From Chryseobacterium gleum (lineage in GTDB: Bacteria > Bacteroidota > Bacteroidia > Flavobacteriales_D > Crocinitomicaceae), in the NCBI GenBank assembly GCA_945862165.1, contig CAMAXI010000002.1, positions 62,001-126,000 of the forward strand: DNA of 64,000 bases, read 5' to 3'. Both the position numbers and the translations under genes were made by a program. The notes below the pieces were generated by a model, which did not search any database, was not told the DNA's origin, and was given only the letters and a program-made list of their open reading frames with translations. Of the stretch, positions 47,201 to 54,868 are shown piece by piece. Positions within the stretch are counted from its first letter, which is position 1, and every line of letters begins with the position of its first letter.

Positions 47201-50200
47201 ATAGGAGATGTCCCCCCATTTATTGCAGTAAATAACGGAATATTTCCTGTACCAGTAGCTGCAGATAAACCTAATAATGTATTCGAATTTATCCAATCAA
47301 AAGAGGTTGCTGTTCCAGTAAAACTAATCGCTAAAATCTGTTCATTGGCACATTTGGTAATATCTGAAGTTGGAGTAATTTGCGGGGTAGGGACTACATG
47401 TATCAAGTGTGTTTTAACACTACCCGGACAAACTGCAGAACCAGTGGTACTCGCCTTCGCTTCGATACTTACTGCAGCAGGAAGACTCGTTGAATTTGAA
47501 AGTATGTATGCAGGTATTTCTCCTGTTCCTGTAAGCGTTGTAAACCCAGTAATCGAAGTTGGAAGCGTTGCAGTCCAAGAGATCGTTGCGTCAGAAGGCT
47601 GCGGTGTGACGGTTACTTTTTGGGTGCTTACATTATTACAAATTGTTTGATCTGGCACCGAAAATGTTACTTGAGGTGTCGGATTTACTAATACCGAAAA
47701 CTCTTTTGTATCACCACTACAACTATAAGCACTAGGCGTAATGGTATATACTAAACTTTGTGGTAGATTATCCGAATTTGTGACAACCACTCCATTGATT
47801 GGACCAGTTCCAGTGGCTACGTACCCACTTAATTTTGTTGAAATCGCGGGGGAAGATTTAATTGCCCATGCATAGGTTGTAGTTGTCCCAATAGAGGAAG
47901 TAAATGTGGGAGTGGTAAAAGAAGCGCCACTACATATAACTTGCGAAGCAATAGACGATAATACCGGTCTTGGATTAATCGTTAAAGTATAATCCGTTGG
48001 ATCACTTTCACAAGCATCAACTTTGGCAGTAACGGTGAATTTGACAGCAATTGGACTTGTCCCTGTATTTAAAAACGAATAGCTTGCTGGTATATTACCA
48101 TTTCCAGTAGCAGGTGTAATTGTTAGTCCAGAAGACATCGGGGAACTAATCCAAGTATAAACAGGTGTAGGTGAAGTAACACTACTAGTCCAAACAACCT
48201 CTTTATTATTAACACCACTACACACCTCTTGTGCTAGAGGACTATTCGTAACTCTCGGTTTAGGCTTCACATTTATTTTAAATAGGACAGGCGTCCCCGG
48301 ACATACACTTGCAGTAGGTGTAACTTGTATTGTTGCTGTTTTTACTAAATCTGAAGTATTAACTGAAGTAAATGATGCAATATTCCCTGTACCAACTGTA
48401 CCGCTGATACCAATATTATCTCCTGTGCTTGTCCAACCAAAAGTAGTTCCACTAACATTACTTGTAAATGCTACGGTAGGTTGAACGAATTGTGGACAAA
48501 TGGAAATATCCGAAATAGGATCTAATTTTGGAATAGGATTGACTTTAATCGTAAATGTTTTATCATCGCCTACACATGTTTTTCCTGAATTGGTAAAACT
48601 TGGCTTCGCTGTGAAATTGGAAGTTACAGGGGAAGTAGTAGCGTTTGTAAGCTTCATGGAACTTATATTTCCAGTTCCTGGTGTAGTAATTCCTATTGCT
48701 AGATCATTTTGCCAATTTATAACGACATCCGTTGCGGGTGAAGTAACAAAATTTACAGGATCGTTATTCGTATTTGAACATTTTTCTTGATTGGATATCG
48801 GCGTAATGGAAGGCTTTGGTAATACTTTTATTGTAAAAGGAAGTACTGGCCCTGTACAAGCTTTGCCTTCAAAAGTAAAGGTTGGAGTTACGTTGTAAGT
48901 ACCTGTTTTGATTGTAGCACCTGAATTTTCAGCAACTACACTAGAAATAGCTCCTGTTCCACTTAACGCGGAAGTAGCATTTGGCTTGTCACCAGTTAAT
49001 GCCCAACTATACGTACTGCCAGCTGCAGGGTTCATCACCGGTGTAACCTCATCCGTATTATCCCCGGTACATTTTACCTGACTTGTAATCGGATTTACTT
49101 CAGGAGTTGGTAAAACTTTAATAACGGCATCACTAGGTACACCGTTACATGTTGACAACGTCGTCTTATAAATTGGTGTTACTGTTACTGTAGCAACTTT
49201 GACATCTTTTGTTGTATTCGTTGCGGTAAAAGAAGCGATTGAATTACCCAATCCACTTGCAGCTAAACCAATCGTAGCATTTGAATTTGTCCAAGTATAA
49301 ACTACATTGGATGGAGTTGTACTCGAAAAATTAATAGCCGTTGTATTTTGCGTATTACAGATTAACTGACTTGGTGTACTTGGTGTAACATTCGGTTTTG
49401 GATTTACTGTAATCGTATGGGTCCTTGTTTGTCCTGGACACGTGGATGCTCCAAGCGTTGCTGCTTTAACAACTACATCGACAGATAGAGGATTTACTGT
49501 GCTATTCGTGAACGGAAAAGAAGGGATCGAAAATGAAGTTGCACCGATTATAGAATCTGACAATTTTGAAGGAGCACTTAAACCAGTTGGGATGGTCGAG
49601 AACTTCCAAATATATTTTACGTTAGCTGTTAAAGAAGAAAATGGTATTGCTTCCGAATTTGTTTCTGAACAAATTTCTTGTGTGGTTTTACTAAGTGGTT
49701 GAATCGAAGGAGCTGGAAATATTGTAAATGAGAAAGTACTAGGATTACCTTCACATACATTGGCAATTGATTTAACAGTATAGGTAAATGAAACAGGATC
49801 TGTTCCACTATTATTGATGGTTAAATCGGTCATCTGCCCCGTACCAGTTTGATTTGTGGTAACAACAGTAATAGCACTAGGAACAGGATTAGGAGTTGTT
49901 AATGTCCATTGAAAAGTTGCACCAGCTACCGAAGATGTAAAAGTAGGAACGGTAATTTTTTCACCGCCACAATAAGTGGTTTTTGTAAGAGGGGAAATTG
50001 TTAGGTTTGGTTTAGGCTTAACAACGATCGTGTATTCAAATGCTGGACCATCACAACCATTGGATTTTGGAATTACGGTATATTTAAGAGTTTGGTCTAC
50101 AAATGTTGGGTTTGTTAAAGTCCTTACAGGAAGATTTCCTTCTCCTGATGCTGTAGCTCCTGTTATATTTCCAGTATTTGAACTAATAGACCAACTGTAT

Positions 50201-53160
50201 GTTGAAGCCATCGTACTTGTCCACGTAACTAGAGATGTTGCTGTTTCAGAACAAATTGTTTGGGAATTATTTGAGTTATTTACTGATGGTAATTCTTTAA
50301 CCGTTACAGTAACCGTGTTGGTATTACTGCAAGTACCATCTTCTCCTTTAACAGTATATGTAGTTGTTTCTAATGGGGAAACTTTAACTTTACTTCCCAA
50401 TGTTGGTATAATGTTTGTTGTAGGCGTCCAAGTAAATTTCCAATTTGTAGGTGTATTAGATGTTTCACCAAAAGCTTCTAAATCAGTTGATGAATTTTTA
50501 CAAATTTCAGTAGAAGAGGGAGTTATCGTTAAGGTTGGTTTGGTTTTTATAACCAGTGTTACCAATTCCTCTGGACCAGCACAGCCATTCATTGTACCTT
50601 TTACTTTATAAATACCATCTTGACTTACACTATTTATAGGTAAACTGAAATTTTGATTTGTATTCGTATACCCATTTGGACCAGTCCAACTATAGGTAGC
50701 TGGTGTTTGTGGCATTGTTCCAGAAGTAAAATTGGCATTATCTCCAATACAAACATTTACAGTTGGTGAAAGATTGTTTATTCTTGGATATAATACTGGA
50801 GGCAAAGGTTTTACATAAACAGTCTGATTTGCAACAGCGTCTCCACAAGCGGATTTAACTGTTAACTGAATGGTTTTTAAATCGGTTGAATTATAGGTAA
50901 TATTCCCGGGAATTAAACTTGTTGAAGTAGCTGGTGATCCAGTATTAAATATCCAAGCGTACCCAGAAATAGTATTATCACAAAGATTAACAGTTGCAGT
51001 AGGTGAAATGGATGAATTTAAACAAATGGAATCCAACAATGGAATGCTTACAATTGGTAAGCCCAGCACCTTAATTTGCTGATCATACCAAACGGTATCA
51101 CAGGTATTTGCTAATTTTAAACGTATGGTATAGTTCCCTCGTGTATTGAATTTAATTTTAGGTACTAGCGAACTCGCTGAGGTTCCATTTATAAACTCAT
51201 AATTTCCAGTACTTGCTGAACATGGGGTACTATTAAAGAAAATTTCCCATTTACGATAAGATCTACACGATTTTGAAATATCCGATAAATCTTTGATTAT
51301 AGGTGTGAATGGAGCGCAACCAGTTAATTTATCTAATTCAAATTTTGGAATAGGTTTATCTTCGACGCAAATAGTTTTTGTTTTGGAATCTTCTGGACAT
51401 AAACTATTTGATATAGCATTAATTTTCACATGATACAATCCTGCTTCTTGGAAATTCAATGATATTATTTGATCCCCGGACTCTGAATCTAAATATTTAA
51501 TTTCTTTTAATCCTAGATTTGAAGAAGTAGTCCATCCTGTATTTGGTGTTATTTCCCAAAAATGTTTATAATTCGTATTACAGGAATTAGAAAAAGCTGT
51601 TATTCCCCCAATCGTTTTATTATAAACTAAGGTATTTCGATTAATACAAATAGTATCTACAGGAATATCAAGGTCTGCTTTTAAAGGCTCAGATATATAA
51701 ATTGGCCAGCTTCCATCAAACACACCTGAGGTATCACAACTATTTAGTGATTTCATCACAGCCCAATGTGTATTTTTATAAATATCAAATTTAAATCCGC
51801 AAGATGATTGTTTAAATGCGTGCCATATTGTATCTGGTAATTTACCATATTCATATTCGTATTCATTTCCATCACTAAAAATGATTTTATAAAGCGTAGT
51901 TGGATCATCAGCATCATTACTCTTTAATTTAAACCAAAGATTTCTAGGAATACATCCATCTGGATCTTTTTGAGTTTCAATATCAGGAGGTCCAGGTTTC
52001 TTACCTACAAATACCTTATACTTATTTTCTATTATACAATTTGTAGTTGTCTTAATTCTATATGTCAAAATATAGAAACCTGCATTATAAATATGGATTG
52101 GTATTGACTGATTATCAACATTAGTTTTAAAAGTTTGTGAACCATCACCCCAATCAACTTCATAATCAGTTATTAAATCAAATAAAGCAGAAGAAATACC
52201 ATTTTTAATTTTAATATTTCCTGTTGGATCAACAGTACAATTTTTCAATAATATTTCTCCTTTTAAACCCTCTTGCAAATAATCACTCGTAATTATCGCA
52301 TCTATTAAATTTAAATTACTGACAGCAGAAACCTGACATTGTAAAACATTAGCTTTTATAGTATAGGAGCTACCTTGTTGTAAATTAAATAATGAAATAT
52401 TTTGATTATTTGAAGAAAAACCAACTGGACCTGTCCAGTTAAAAGAGACTGAATAACCTAAATTATTCACTATGTTTGCTGATAAATTCGAATTTCCTCC
52501 TTTACAAACTATTTGATCAGAACCTGCTGATACTGATAAATTTTTTAGATTAACAACTTTTACATTATCACTAAACACACAATTTCCTGCTGTAGCGGTT
52601 AATGTCAAAGTTGCTTCTGTTGGAACTTGTGTCTTAGTAATATTTATAGCGTTATCTGTTCCTGTAATTCCTGCTGGTAATGATGTCCAACTATATACAA
52701 TTGAAGTATTGCTATTTTGTATGGTTGGTGCAATATCTACATCGTTTGATCCAGGACATATAGATTTAGTAGTCCCTAAATCAAACGAAAATTGATTTAT
52801 AACCTTCACATCAAAAGTGACTTCTTTTGGACAGACATCACTTCCTTTAGTAACTTTCATTATACATTTATAGACACCTTCTTGCGAATTAGTAATTCCA
52901 GTTTTTTTAAACGAGCTCCCAATTTGATTCGCTATAGGAACGTTGTTATTAGGTTCATACCATTCATAGGTGACTATTCCGCCATCAATATCTCCAGTAT
53001 ATTCTGTTTGTAAATTAATCTCTTGTCCGACACAATATTTTAAAGAGGTATTGGATACTTTGAAAACGATTTTTGTACAATCTAATGCGTAACTGTTCAG
53101 GCTAACCAATAAAGGAAAGAAAAATAAAAGTACGTAACGAAAAATAGTATTTTTTATCAC
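38242..53160 (-). CDS. Giant secreted multidomain PKD protein with type B gliding C-terminal domain (SprB-like)
   Basis: 4972 residues in one uninterrupted frame. The signal peptide is MIKNTIFRYVLLFFFPLLVS with cleavage around residue 26. Residues to about 955 hold irregular Ig/PKD-like domains. About 955-3160 are 23 PKD-like repeats of about 96 residues in ordered subtypes. About 3160-3477 are further Ig-like domains (AGPDTTLCNQ, AGPDLIACFND). About 3477-4863 are 17 PKD domains with W-x-F-G/D-x-G cores. The end (about 4863-4972) is the gliding motility-associated type B sorting domain (ITIYDDWGNLIW, WDGTYKGE, GTVTVIK). Most domains keep two cysteines. Length, repeats, sorting domain and downstream PorP/SprF gene suggest an extended surface adhesin like SprB. 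A role in gliding is inferred. Confidence 0.95.
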   Translation of the reverse strand: MIKNTIFRYVLLFFFPLLVSLNSYALDCTKIVFKVSNTSLKYCVGQEINLQTEYTGDIDGGIVTYEWYEPNNNVPIANQIGSSFKKTGITNSQEGVYKCIMKVTKGSDVCPKEVTFDVKVINQFSFDLGTTKSICPGSNDVDIAPTIQNSNTSIVYSWTSLPAGITGTDNAINITKTQVPTEATLTLTATAGNCVFSDNVKVVNLKNLSVSAGSDQIVCKGGNSNLSANIVNNLGYSVSFNWTGPVGFSSNNQNISLFNLQQGSSYTIKANVLQCQVSAVSNLNLIDAIITSDYLQEGLKGEILLKNCTVDPTGNIKIKNGISSALFDLITDYEVDWGDGSQTFKTNVDNQSIPIHIYNAGFYILTYRIKTTTNCIIENKYKVFVGKKPGPPDIETQKDPDGCIPRNLWFKLKSNDADDPTTLYKIIFSDGNEYEYEYGKLPDTIWHAFKQSSCGFKFDIYKNTHWAVMKSLNSCDTSGVFDGSWPIYISEPLKADLDIPVDTICINRNTLVYNKTIGGITAFSNSCNTNYKHFWEITPNTGWTTSSNLGLKEIKYLDSESGDQIISLNFQEAGLYHVKINAISNSLCPEDSKTKTICVEDKPIPKFELDKLTGCAPFTPIIKDLSDISKSCRSYRKWEIFFNSTPCSASTGNYEFINGTSASSLVPKIKFNTRGNYTIRLKLANTCDTVWYDQQIKVLGLPIVSIPLLDSICLNSSISPTATVNLCDNTISGYAWIFNTGSPATSTSLIPGNITYNSTDLKTIQLTVKSACGDAVANQTVYVKPLPPVLYPRINNLSPTVNVCIGDNANFTSGTMPQTPATYSWTGPNGYTNTNQNFSLPINSVSQDGIYKVKGTMNGCAGPEELVTLVIKTKPTLTITPSSTEICKNSSTDLEAFGETSNTPTNWKFTWTPTTNIIPTLGSKVKVSPLETTTYTVKGEDGTCSNTNTVTVTVKELPSVNNSNNSQTICSETATSLVTWTSTMASTYSWSISSNTGNITGATASGEGNLPVRTLTNPTFVDQTLKYTVIPKSNGCDGPAFEYTIVVKPKPNLTISPLTKTTYCGGEKITVPTFTSSVAGATFQWTLTTPNPVPSAITVVTTNQTGTGQMTDLTINNSGTDPVSFTYTVKSIANVCEGNPSTFSFTIFPAPSIQPLSKTTQEICSETNSEAIPFSSLTANVKYIWKFSTIPTGLSAPSKLSDSIIGATSFSIPSFPFTNSTVNPLSVDVVVKAATLGASTCPGQTRTHTITVNPKPNVTPSTPSQLICNTQNTTAINFSSTTPSNVVYTWTNSNATIGLAASGLGNSIASFTATNTTKDVKVATVTVTPIYKTTLSTCNGVPSDAVIKVLPTPEVNPITSQVKCTGDNTDEVTPVMNPAAGSTYSWALTGDKPNATSALSGTGAISSVVAENSGATIKTGTYNVTPTFTFEGKACTGPVLPFTIKVLPKPSITPISNQEKCSNTNNDPVNFVTSPATDVVINWQNDLAIGITTPGTGNISSMKLTNATTSPVTSNFTAKPSFTNSGKTCVGDDKTFTIKVNPIPKLDPISDISICPQFVQPTVAFTSNVSGTTFGWTSTGDNIGISGTVGTGNIASFTSVNTSDLVKTATIQVTPTASVCPGTPVLFKINVKPKPRVTNSPLAQEVCSGVNNKEVVWTSSVTSPTPVYTWISSPMSSGLTITPATGNGNIPASYSFLNTGTSPIAVKFTVTAKVDACESDPTDYTLTINPRPVLSSIASQVICSGASFTTPTFTSSIGTTTTYAWAIKSSPAISTKLSGYVATGTGPINGVVVTNSDNLPQSLVYTITPSAYSCSGDTKEFSVLVNPTPQVTFSVPDQTICNNVSTQKVTVTPQPSDATISWTATLPTSITGFTTLTGTGEIPAYILSNSTSLPAAVSIEAKASTTGSAVCPGSVKTHLIHVVPTPQITPTSDITKCANEQILAISFTGTATSFDWINSNTLLGLSAATGTGNIPLFTAINGGTSPIKTTIAVTPKYTLNTKECLGLADQFDIEVNPRPILENLTPLTYCNKEVFPVKTFSSNIPNTTYKWDNSDISIGLGATGITSIPTFTAVNNTAASVTATISVTPTFTNNLVACDGTPKSVIYTVKPTAKITNTDLEDTICSGELSKSIVWNTNITATGTSYTWKLINTPDSVSGHALTGTSDFKSVKIFNTAKTIRSLVYRITPTYAGCIGDTSFLYTLFINPSPGLKGVSDQTICGGTSTAASVFISDVAGTVFKWKLTNKAVVPATISGYVDNATGSGTGDLKDTIINNSGSNPFDLLYEISTNGSTGCGGASQLLKITVNPAPTLNPISPQTICSGQNTAAITLASSTPNVSFIWNVVSGSSNVSGVNTLSGTISSIPVFTLKHTKLDKQTIKLLAFSKTAGLAVCDGKKDTIYIHVNPIPELASIADQVICKDENTTNIVFNGNGTDYTWTVANPAIGLASNHGKSIEPFKGINNGTIPVSSSISVIPEFMDVIKCVGTPKLFNITVNPKPLMDPLVNKIVCHQDSVKLNPFNSSSNGVYFKWYNTTNAIGLASSGTGNITPFKGLNVSTTTSLVGNIKVVPFFSNLSKECKGDTANFYIKVNPIPTMTQPGNLVLCNDSLTKKVSFTGSATSYNWFNDLSAIGLAQSGTGEIHSFKSLNTTSTSKIANVKVVPIFTEESKSCFGDTLKFTYTIHPTPQLIIPLNDTLCYNQNTKEVVFNSTISTASYQWNNSTPLINSGLPLSGTNKILSFKGLNNTNQTEVSIVNIVATANQCPSKVGEYKIVINPRAKIIDTPGSQEVCSGVNTKEVIWKSNIQNGITSYTWSLKANPYKIALTKSAGQGNILPFTMLNDSSSVANVSFNVVPNSKGCSGDTFVYTFQVLPRPKVNLIPAQSICGSKAYVSPVFYSDVSNTVFNWKLRDSLLVPTTIKGYLKSGSAAMPAKIIDNTGILPYTLVYDVTTDGAGCSGQSIAFNLTINPAPSVAFSLLNQTICNATNFQVVTISSSTPNVFFEWKINDIPDSIQGFTKTSGSQVIDPLVLTNSATKPLNVIIAAKAYTKAATESCYGKDSLYTITVNPVAKAKPIEEQLICHGSSTNVFEFKGVGTSFHWNTAVAGVGLKVLNGEGNIPPFIAIHPDSGSIKKVLFTVLPKYTFQNLTCAGILDTFYLSILPKPIIEVTDATICLGKKATLEGRGAAFSAQYAWSPATGLSCNVCPKPVATPTITTKYTVIGTNRYTCKDTTESTVFVNPLPKVYAGPDTTLCNQPIAQQLIGTVEGVVKPGIWTGSPDLTKEGIYTPKTNGVYSVVYNFILPTGCENFDTTIVTVKDVTKADAGPDLIACFNDLDVQLNGIPQPGTWTGFNVSTTGVFKPIKDTLVPLVFTIGKGTCLNRDTMLFKVHPDFIINAGADKEFCFSDPVFDFVNQFYTPTSPMDKGEWKGNGITDPIKGSFKASIAGVGKHPIVFSYTHPITGCVKRDTLIAEVHPLPEVKFSIDSIVCLNTTHTILNQTNYLGSSKWSISPKTSYTDKNPTHKFDSVGFFDIRLIATSPFGCIDSLTKNIEVREGPSARFTRTPDSTCGLVSFTNLSKGIGVNYLWDFGNGKQTTVKDPADLIYNPGIIQDTTYQIQLRIENLCGADSMKIPVVVKPVPKIIFAPNVNEGCSVLPIVYANKTVGLPDEIKWDFFGDGNFVESKDSLIYKNYTTGLLNSTTYNIKVIAVNECGSDTAKTTILVHPNTVKAHFNPDRIEGCTDLSIKFTQYSMGNTFHIWNFGDGTSSKDIHPTHVYSKPGNYNVYLAVSNGCSKDTMRATINVYQTPKIDFVSSKDSLCLKGAFAFKTIRNLTDQFTYRWIFGDGDTSFVENPTHTYLNAGKYTINLQVSNVDNYCSASVEHPVYVKPRPVAAFSMDTTQGCSPILVKFKNKSIGANFHSWNYGDGTITNIIESDHLFKTVLKDTLFEVKLIVENASSCKDTFTSKVHVFPLPTMNFTYTPSDQCYTPMYADFTNTSIGAQSYKWYFHDNMTSVELNPTMVYQLPGKYIVKLEGENEFRCMSSISHEVIKYPKPKADFTSDKKDGCVPLSISLTNKSQGASKYSWDFGDGNAKNTTDATTIYPIAGKYNVRLIVENSDKCKDTLILPIEAFPVPTPNFVFQRSDTCATPMVTNFTNTSTGALYYDWDFDNGLVATITNPKTTYTIPKDYNVKLTATNEYNCSISIQKTVTLLQKPAAEFTTNINIGCIPLVIDFKNTSTFGKYYSWEFDDGNVSNQQDTKHIFKTSGQDSIKKFQVKLIVEGSNGCKDTIEHAITTMPLPVPNFTYMTTDPCYNPMNAYFQNNSLYAKKYDWLFGNGQLSTETNPAANYLKAGVYNVDLIATNKFECKDTIRKTVQMNQKPKAQFSMDKDKGCIPLSVSFLNESLYANYSKWNFDDGNNSANTSTNNLFTKVGELNIELIVENTLGCKDTVRHKLTTFPIPVPAFNFTTTDPCYIPMITQFNNQSTGAVGYAWNFGNNQTSNLDNPSVKYDASNVYKVKLDAINEYACTTSVSKFVTVNNRPKSDFYSDKVEGCMPLKVDFTNKSIGYKFLNWNFGDTNYSTAENPNHVFLKDGKYQINLVTENSIGCKDTIAKTILVHPLPVAKFSITNSDPCFQPMEVKTYNQSTGATNYDWDFGDAITSFETHPIVNYTKVNNHLIVLNAKNEYGCLSTAKQFIRNYNTPKLTPKELPSGFCEWDQLFYSINSLFVNKITWDMGNGAKKEGGTINYTYKKQGNYTITVIGEGEGGCADTVVLTQQIIVHPDPVADFNAEGIKIDDLLNGTMVFKNASKQADYYTWFFGDGDTSNVNSPTHKFHHSGDFSTTLIATNSYNCVDTITKTIHVDFFKGLYVANAIYLGHQDFQVSHFLPKGVGLFEYEITIYDDWGNLIWRSTAIDEYGRPTEAWDGTYKGEYVQQDSYVWKVNAIFRDNSVWEGKEYQPTIYKRAGTVTVIK
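39070..41503 (-). repeat. Five A/B dimers of PKD domains in the giant protein
   Basis: Ten domains of about 81 residues (protein residues about 3886-4697). Type A starts with a GCxPLxVxFxNxS pattern and ends VENxxGCKDT (for example KDGCVPLSISLTNKS). Type B starts DPCYxPM and has NP and Y-x-VKLxAxNEYxC (for example TDPCYIPMITQFNNQST). They alternate A-B five times without exception. Confidence 0.8.
43680..50298 (-). repeat. 23 PKD-like repeats forming a four-fold super-repeat in the giant protein
   Basis: Protein residues about 955-3160. Each unit is about 96 residues, begins near a (K/R/T)P-containing linker and has an early Cys (TICSG or QEVCSG) and a late Cys before (V/I)NP. Subtypes recur as alpha-beta-gamma-delta-epsilon: block I near 50298-48263 (7 units), block II to 46830 (5), block III to 44832 (7), block IV to 43680 (4). 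Confidence 0.8.
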
Positions 53161-53421
53161 TAGGTACTTTTTAGGATGTTATCTTGACTTTGTGGTGTAT
53201 CATAAATATTCCTCTCTTTATTTTATCACTAGTAAAGATTACACAACAAATAAACTACATTCCAATGAAATATAAATTCAGTTTGAAATAATATTATCTT
53301 TTAAGTTAATTAACGCAACAAAACTTATTCAAAAAAATTATAAATACTATAAATTTATCGATTTCTTATACGCTTTAAAAAGGAATAAGTTACATAAATT
53401 CAAAAGAATAACACTAAAAAA

Positions 53422-54867
53422 TTAAGTGTTTTTACGCAATGGCTTTTCTAATTTCCAAGCCAGTCCCACAAAGGCTAAAATAAAGAGGTTATGGACAATG
53501 AATTTCAACCAAGCGGTTTGGATATCCATGGCATAACACAAAAAGAAAAAGAGCAAACTCAAAATCATGTAGAAGAAGAACTTACGCAGGTTATAATGGA
53601 TCGGATAATACTTTTGACCCAAATAATACGAGACAATCATCTGCGCTGCATAAACTATTAAAGTAGCCCAAGCACATGCCCAATAACCATAACGGGGTAT
53701 AAAAATAACATTCAATAAAACCGTTAAAGTAGCTCCGCCGATGGCAATATAGGCGCCAAATTTAGTTTGTCCGGAAAGTTTGTACCAAATACTTTGGTTG
53801 TAATAAATCCCTAGAAAAACATTGGCTAACAATAATATAGGAACAACTCCAAGTCCTTCCCAATAACTTTCATTTTGGATAAAATGCTTGAAGATATCAA
53901 TATTTAAGGTCACCACTAAAAAGACCAAACATACCGTTGCTACAAAGTAATTCATCACCCTACTGTAAATTTTATCTTTTTCTTGATTTTTCATTTGGGA
54001 AAAAAAGAAGGGCTCAGCTGCATAACGATAGGCTTGCAAAAGAATAGAAACCAACATCGCTAATTTATACACCGCACTATAAATTCCTACTTGTGCTTTT
54101 GCGTATTCAAGTGTTTGTCCTGATTCAAACAGCAATCGTTTTAGTAATGCTCTATCTAAAGTTTCGTTAATTATACCTGCAAATCCACCAAACACCAATG
54201 GCAAAGCATATACCACCATTTCTTTCGCAAGTTCAGGATTAAATTTCAAGCGTAGGTTTAGAAAATGTTTGTATAACAAAAGTGGTTTTACCAAGGAAGA
54301 AACGAGGTTCGCTAGTAGAATGTAAAGCACACCTTGTTCGGGACGAGACTTATCGAAAATGAGTAACATCAAGACTAAATTCAACCCAATATTTACAAAA
54401 ATGGACGCTAATTGGATTCCAACGAATTTTTTTGCTTGTTCTTCCGCCCTTAATTTTGCGAGTGGTAAACTTGCAATTGCATCGATACAAACTACTGCAA
54501 TTAAAAGAACCACATATTCATTATGATCCGGATACAACAGGAAATTCGCGATGTTTTGATTAAAAAACAGACTCACCAAAAAGAAAAGAATGTTGATTCC
54601 TATAACTGTCAAAAAGCTATTTTGGAACACCTCATTTTTATCTTCTTTTACTTGAATAAAACGGAAAAATGAAGTTTCCATCCCGAATGTTAACAATACC
54701 ACCAAAAATGCAACGTATGCATACAATTCAGAAACTACGCCATAATCGGAAGGATTGGCAAATGCACTGGTGTACAAGGGTACCAATAAATAATTTAGTA
54801 GTCGCCCAACAATGCTGGACAACCCATAAATGGCAGATTGGGAAAGTAATTTCTTAAGTGGATTCAA
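53422..54867 (-). CDS. Polysaccharide/lipid-linked oligosaccharide flippase (MATE-like, Wzx type)
   Basis: 481 residues with about 12-14 transmembrane segments, the oligosaccharide flippase (polysaccharide biosynthesis protein) fold. It starts MNPLKKLLSQSAIYGLSSIVGRLLNYLL with VPLYTSAF, typical of the family N-terminus. Other segments are VVLLTFGMETSFFRF and VVSYYLGQKYYP near the C-terminus. It probably moves lipid-linked glycan across the inner membrane. It begins 1 bp after the crotonase gene's stop. Alternative substrates within the MOP superfamily are possible. Confidence 0.85.
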   Translation of the reverse strand: MNPLKKLLSQSAIYGLSSIVGRLLNYLLVPLYTSAFANPSDYGVVSELYAYVAFLVVLLTFGMETSFFRFIQVKEDKNEVFQNSFLTVIGINILFFLVSLFFNQNIANFLLYPDHNEYVVLLIAVVCIDAIASLPLAKLRAEEQAKKFVGIQLASIFVNIGLNLVLMLLIFDKSRPEQGVLYILLANLVSSLVKPLLLYKHFLNLRLKFNPELAKEMVVYALPLVFGGFAGIINETLDRALLKRLLFESGQTLEYAKAQVGIYSAVYKLAMLVSILLQAYRYAAEPFFFSQMKNQEKDKIYSRVMNYFVATVCLVFLVVTLNIDIFKHFIQNESYWEGLGVVPILLLANVFLGIYYNQSIWYKLSGQTKFGAYIAIGGATLTVLLNVIFIPRYGYWACAWATLIVYAAQMIVSYYLGQKYYPIHYNLRKFFFYMILSLLFFFLCYAMDIQTAWLKFIVHNLFILAFVGLAWKLEKPLRKNT

Positions 54868-54868
54868 A

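Noticed and set aside
49976-50611. A 211-codon open frame on the plus strand inside the giant gene, with similar ones at 47156-47650 and 48500-48790
   Set aside because: They lie antisense to a gene with clear domains, show no recognised motif, and follow from the repeated codon pattern of the Ser/Thr/Val/Asn-rich repeats.
38242-53160. The giant frame as an assembly artefact of collapsed or duplicated repeats
   Set aside because: The frame is continuous for 4972 codons with signal peptide and sorting domain at the right ends, and individual units have diverged, which is not expected from a recent assembly duplication. Long reads would still be the proper test of copy number.
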